Part shown: positions 6,196 through 7,874 of the stretch, piece after piece
How positions within the stretch are numbered: position 1 is the stretch's first letter
Layout: the number at the start of each line of letters is the position of its first letter
From: Candidatus Cloacimonadota bacterium
Lineage (GTDB): Bacteria; Cloacimonadota; Cloacimonadia; Cloacimonadales; Cloacimonadaceae
Direction: 5' to 3'
Length of the DNA: 7,874 nt
Assembly: GCA_028703735.1 (NCBI GenBank)
Contig: JAQVMI010000078.1
Coordinates: forward strand, 1 to 7,874
The notes under the pieces: generated by a model
What the model saw: only the letters and a program-made list of their open reading frames with translations
The model's database searches: none
What the model was told of the DNA's origin: nothing
Program-made: the position numbers and the translations under genes

Positions 6196-7874
6196 ATGTA
6201 TAAAATAAAGTGTTTAGAGGGTTCAAACCTGCCAAAATTGACTGATAATTTGAAAGTAGAAGATGCTTTCTTTGCCTTAAGACCTGTATTCTTTGAGGAA
6301 CTTGATCTACTAGGATTTGATAAGAAATGGATTTATCCAAAATCAGAAGCACCTTTGCTTTGGGCAAGTGGAAGAAGATACTTTTACAAAGGCTGCTATG
6401 TTGCAGAAGTTTCTGGAGGGGATATTTTTACAGCCCCAGTGGTGAACATATTCCATGAGGGAACACTTAAACCAATAAATATAGAGGAGTTAGCCAATCA
6501 AAATTTGAAACAACTTCTTATCTTAGAAAATGAAGCAAAGCTTTTTGTAAACAACGTTTACAAAAACCGCGATGACACATCTTTTCTTACCGTTTCATTC
6601 AGCGGAGGAAAGGACTCCCAGGCAGTTTTGGATTTAGTAATGCAAGTAGTGCCACCTGAAGATTTCGTTGTTGTATACAATGACACAGGTATGGAAATGC
6701 CTTATGTTTCAGAGTTGATTGAGCAGTCTATACGTAATTATAGTGAATTAGGAAGTCCGCTCAAATTTATTGTAAGCAATACGGATAAAGACATTTTGCA
6801 ATTGTGGAATAACTTTGGTCCACCTACTAGAAAACATAGGTGGTGTTGCACAGTTTGTAAAACTGCACCTTTTGTTAATTTGATTAATACATTAAACGTG
6901 GGGAATGGCTTAGTAATAAACTTTGCAGGCATAAGATCTGAAGAGAGTGCAACACGTAAGAGTTATGAAAGAATCAATATAATTGGAAAGCACAGAAACG
7001 TATCAAGCATCCATCCGATTTTTAACTGGAGTTCATTCGAAGTTTATTTATACTTGATGTACAAAGGTATCAGATTAAACAAAGGATACCGCTATGGCTT
7101 ATCGAGAGTTGGTTGCTCTGTATGTCCTTTTTCATCTCCACTTTCAGAGTATATAAACTATAAATTATACCCAACCAGAATGGGTAAGTTGCTAAACGTA
7201 ATAAAGGCATCACTTCTTAAGGGAAGAGTTAAAGAGTCAGAAATTGACAATTATTTGCAAGAAAAGAATTGGGCAAAAATAATCCGCTCTGAGAGTATAA
7301 CGGATTTCAGCTCTAAATACATGCTACAGATTCAATCAAGTGATTGTGTTGTTACAACAAACATAACGGCTAAACAGATATTTTTCGGCTTTTCGATTCT
7401 GTCAAACTTTAGAATGAAAGCTCATAATGAATCTTATCAAATGGAGTTTATATGCAATAATACAATTGTATATACAGAAATAGCCAAAGAACATGATATG
7501 TATGTGCTTGTATTCAAAAACATAGGAAGTAGTCCAACTATTATTGGTGTTATTAAAAGGATACTTAATAGACTTGTATATTGTGTGGGTTGTAGAGGGT
7601 GCGAAGTAGAGTGCCCTACTGGAGCATTATCGATGGTAAATCAAACAGTAGATTTGAACATCTGTTCTCACTGTTTGAAATGTCTGACAGCATTTGATTA
7701 TGGCTGTTTAAACGCAAATTATAGGATTAACATCAAAGGAGAGTCGCAAGTGAATAGCATTGGAGCTTTAAACAGATATTGGGGTTTTGGTATCAGAAAC
7801 GAATGGCTGTACGGTTTCTTTATAGATCATGATTCGTGGATGACTAATAATACACTTGGTGAAATCCAGTATAG
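6196..7874 (+). CDS. PAPS-reductase/DndC-like PP-loop protein with ferredoxin motifs (partial)
   Basis: The frame is open from ATG 6196 to the window edge (559 codons seen, C-terminus missing). Residues 1-130 resemble the N-terminal domain of clostridial-type PAPS-reductase-family proteins (RPVFFEELDLLGF, PLLWASGRRYFYKG). SGGKDS at 136-141 is the PP-loop that binds ATP; GIRSEES (245-251) is the family's second signature. C217, C218, C221, C307 and C310 could hold a metal or Fe-S cluster, as in DndC-like enzymes. Residues 463-504 carry ferredoxin-type cysteines: C463, C466, C469, C473-P, then C490, C493, C496 and C504. From about 525 the sequence (RYWGFGIRNEWLYGFF) weakly recalls DUF4007. The family adenylates substrates and handles sulfur, so nucleic-acid thiolation is an attractive but unproven role. 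Cysteine-biosynthetic PAPS reductase is unlikely given the extra domains. No good ribosome site precedes it; it probably depends on coupling within the operon. Confidence 0.85.
   Translation, partial: MYKIKCLEGSNLPKLTDNLKVEDAFFALRPVFFEELDLLGFDKKWIYPKSEAPLLWASGRRYFYKGCYVAEVSGGDIFTAPVVNIFHEGTLKPINIEELANQNLKQLLILENEAKLFVNNVYKNRDDTSFLTVSFSGGKDSQAVLDLVMQVVPPEDFVVVYNDTGMEMPYVSELIEQSIRNYSELGSPLKFIVSNTDKDILQLWNNFGPPTRKHRWCCTVCKTAPFVNLINTLNVGNGLVINFAGIRSEESATRKSYERINIIGKHRNVSSIHPIFNWSSFEVYLYLMYKGIRLNKGYRYGLSRVGCSVCPFSSPLSEYINYKLYPTRMGKLLNVIKASLLKGRVKESEIDNYLQEKNWAKIIRSESITDFSSKYMLQIQSSDCVVTTNITAKQIFFGFSILSNFRMKAHNESYQMEFICNNTIVYTEIAKEHDMYVLVFKNIGSSPTIIGVIKRILNRLVYCVGCRGCEVECPTGALSMVNQTVDLNICSHCLKCLTAFDYGCLNANYRINIKGESQVNSIGALNRYWGFGIRNEWLYGFFIDHDSWMTNNTLGEIQY

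Noticed and set aside
6059..6932. Minus-strand frames opposite the PP-loop gene
   Set aside because: The plus strand carries clear PP-loop and family motifs across this stretch, so the opposite frames are shadows.

Overview
The window is AT-rich bacterial DNA. Strong Shine-Dalgarno sites (AAGGAG, GGAGG and AGGGAG, each 5-8 nt from a start) and frequent AGA and ATA codons fit a low-GC, Shine-Dalgarno-using lineage such as Clostridia. This is an inference. The palindromic repeats at the left end remind me, from memory only, of repeats common in Bacteroidota and some candidate phyla, so the taxon stays open.

Layout. Positions 1-962 hold no convincing gene. They are packed with inverted repeats: a 23-bp perfect hairpin (332-380), a terminator-like hairpin (245-267), a long-range inverted repeat enclosing both of its neighbours (269-444), and several smaller stems. 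Positions 963-3158 (minus) encode a 731-residue protein joining an apparently intact PHP metal-phosphoesterase domain, an AlbA_2/Schlafen-like segment, a coiled coil, and a region resembling the target-recognition domain of restriction specificity subunits. A 37-codon reading frame with a textbook ribosome binding site (3180-3293, minus) lies just upstream and probably shares its operon and a TATAAT promoter near 3369-3397. A divergent intergenic region follows. From a TTGACA-type promoter near 3843 the plus strand runs through a 29-codon leader (3908-3997), whose stop is one base before the next start. Next come a 681-residue protein (3999-6044) with an RNA polymerase alpha-CTD-like helix-hairpin-helix, a sigma-region-4-like helix-turn-helix, a TerB-C-like segment and a domain usually seen in HNH-type nucleases; a short in-frame coding-looking scrap (6045-6179); and a PAPS-reductase/DndC-like PP-loop protein with many cysteines (6196 to the window edge).

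How they may work together. The PP-loop sulfur-chemistry enzyme, the DNA-recognition-like modules and a PHP phosphoesterase, divergently encoded beside a repeat-rich boundary, look like an accessory island. A nucleic-acid modification and/or defence system, loosely analogous to phosphorothioation or PAPS-reductase-containing BREX systems, is the most attractive reading. None of the canonical Dnd, Ssp or BREX core genes is visible here, and the plus-strand operon continues beyond the window, so the system assignment is inference.
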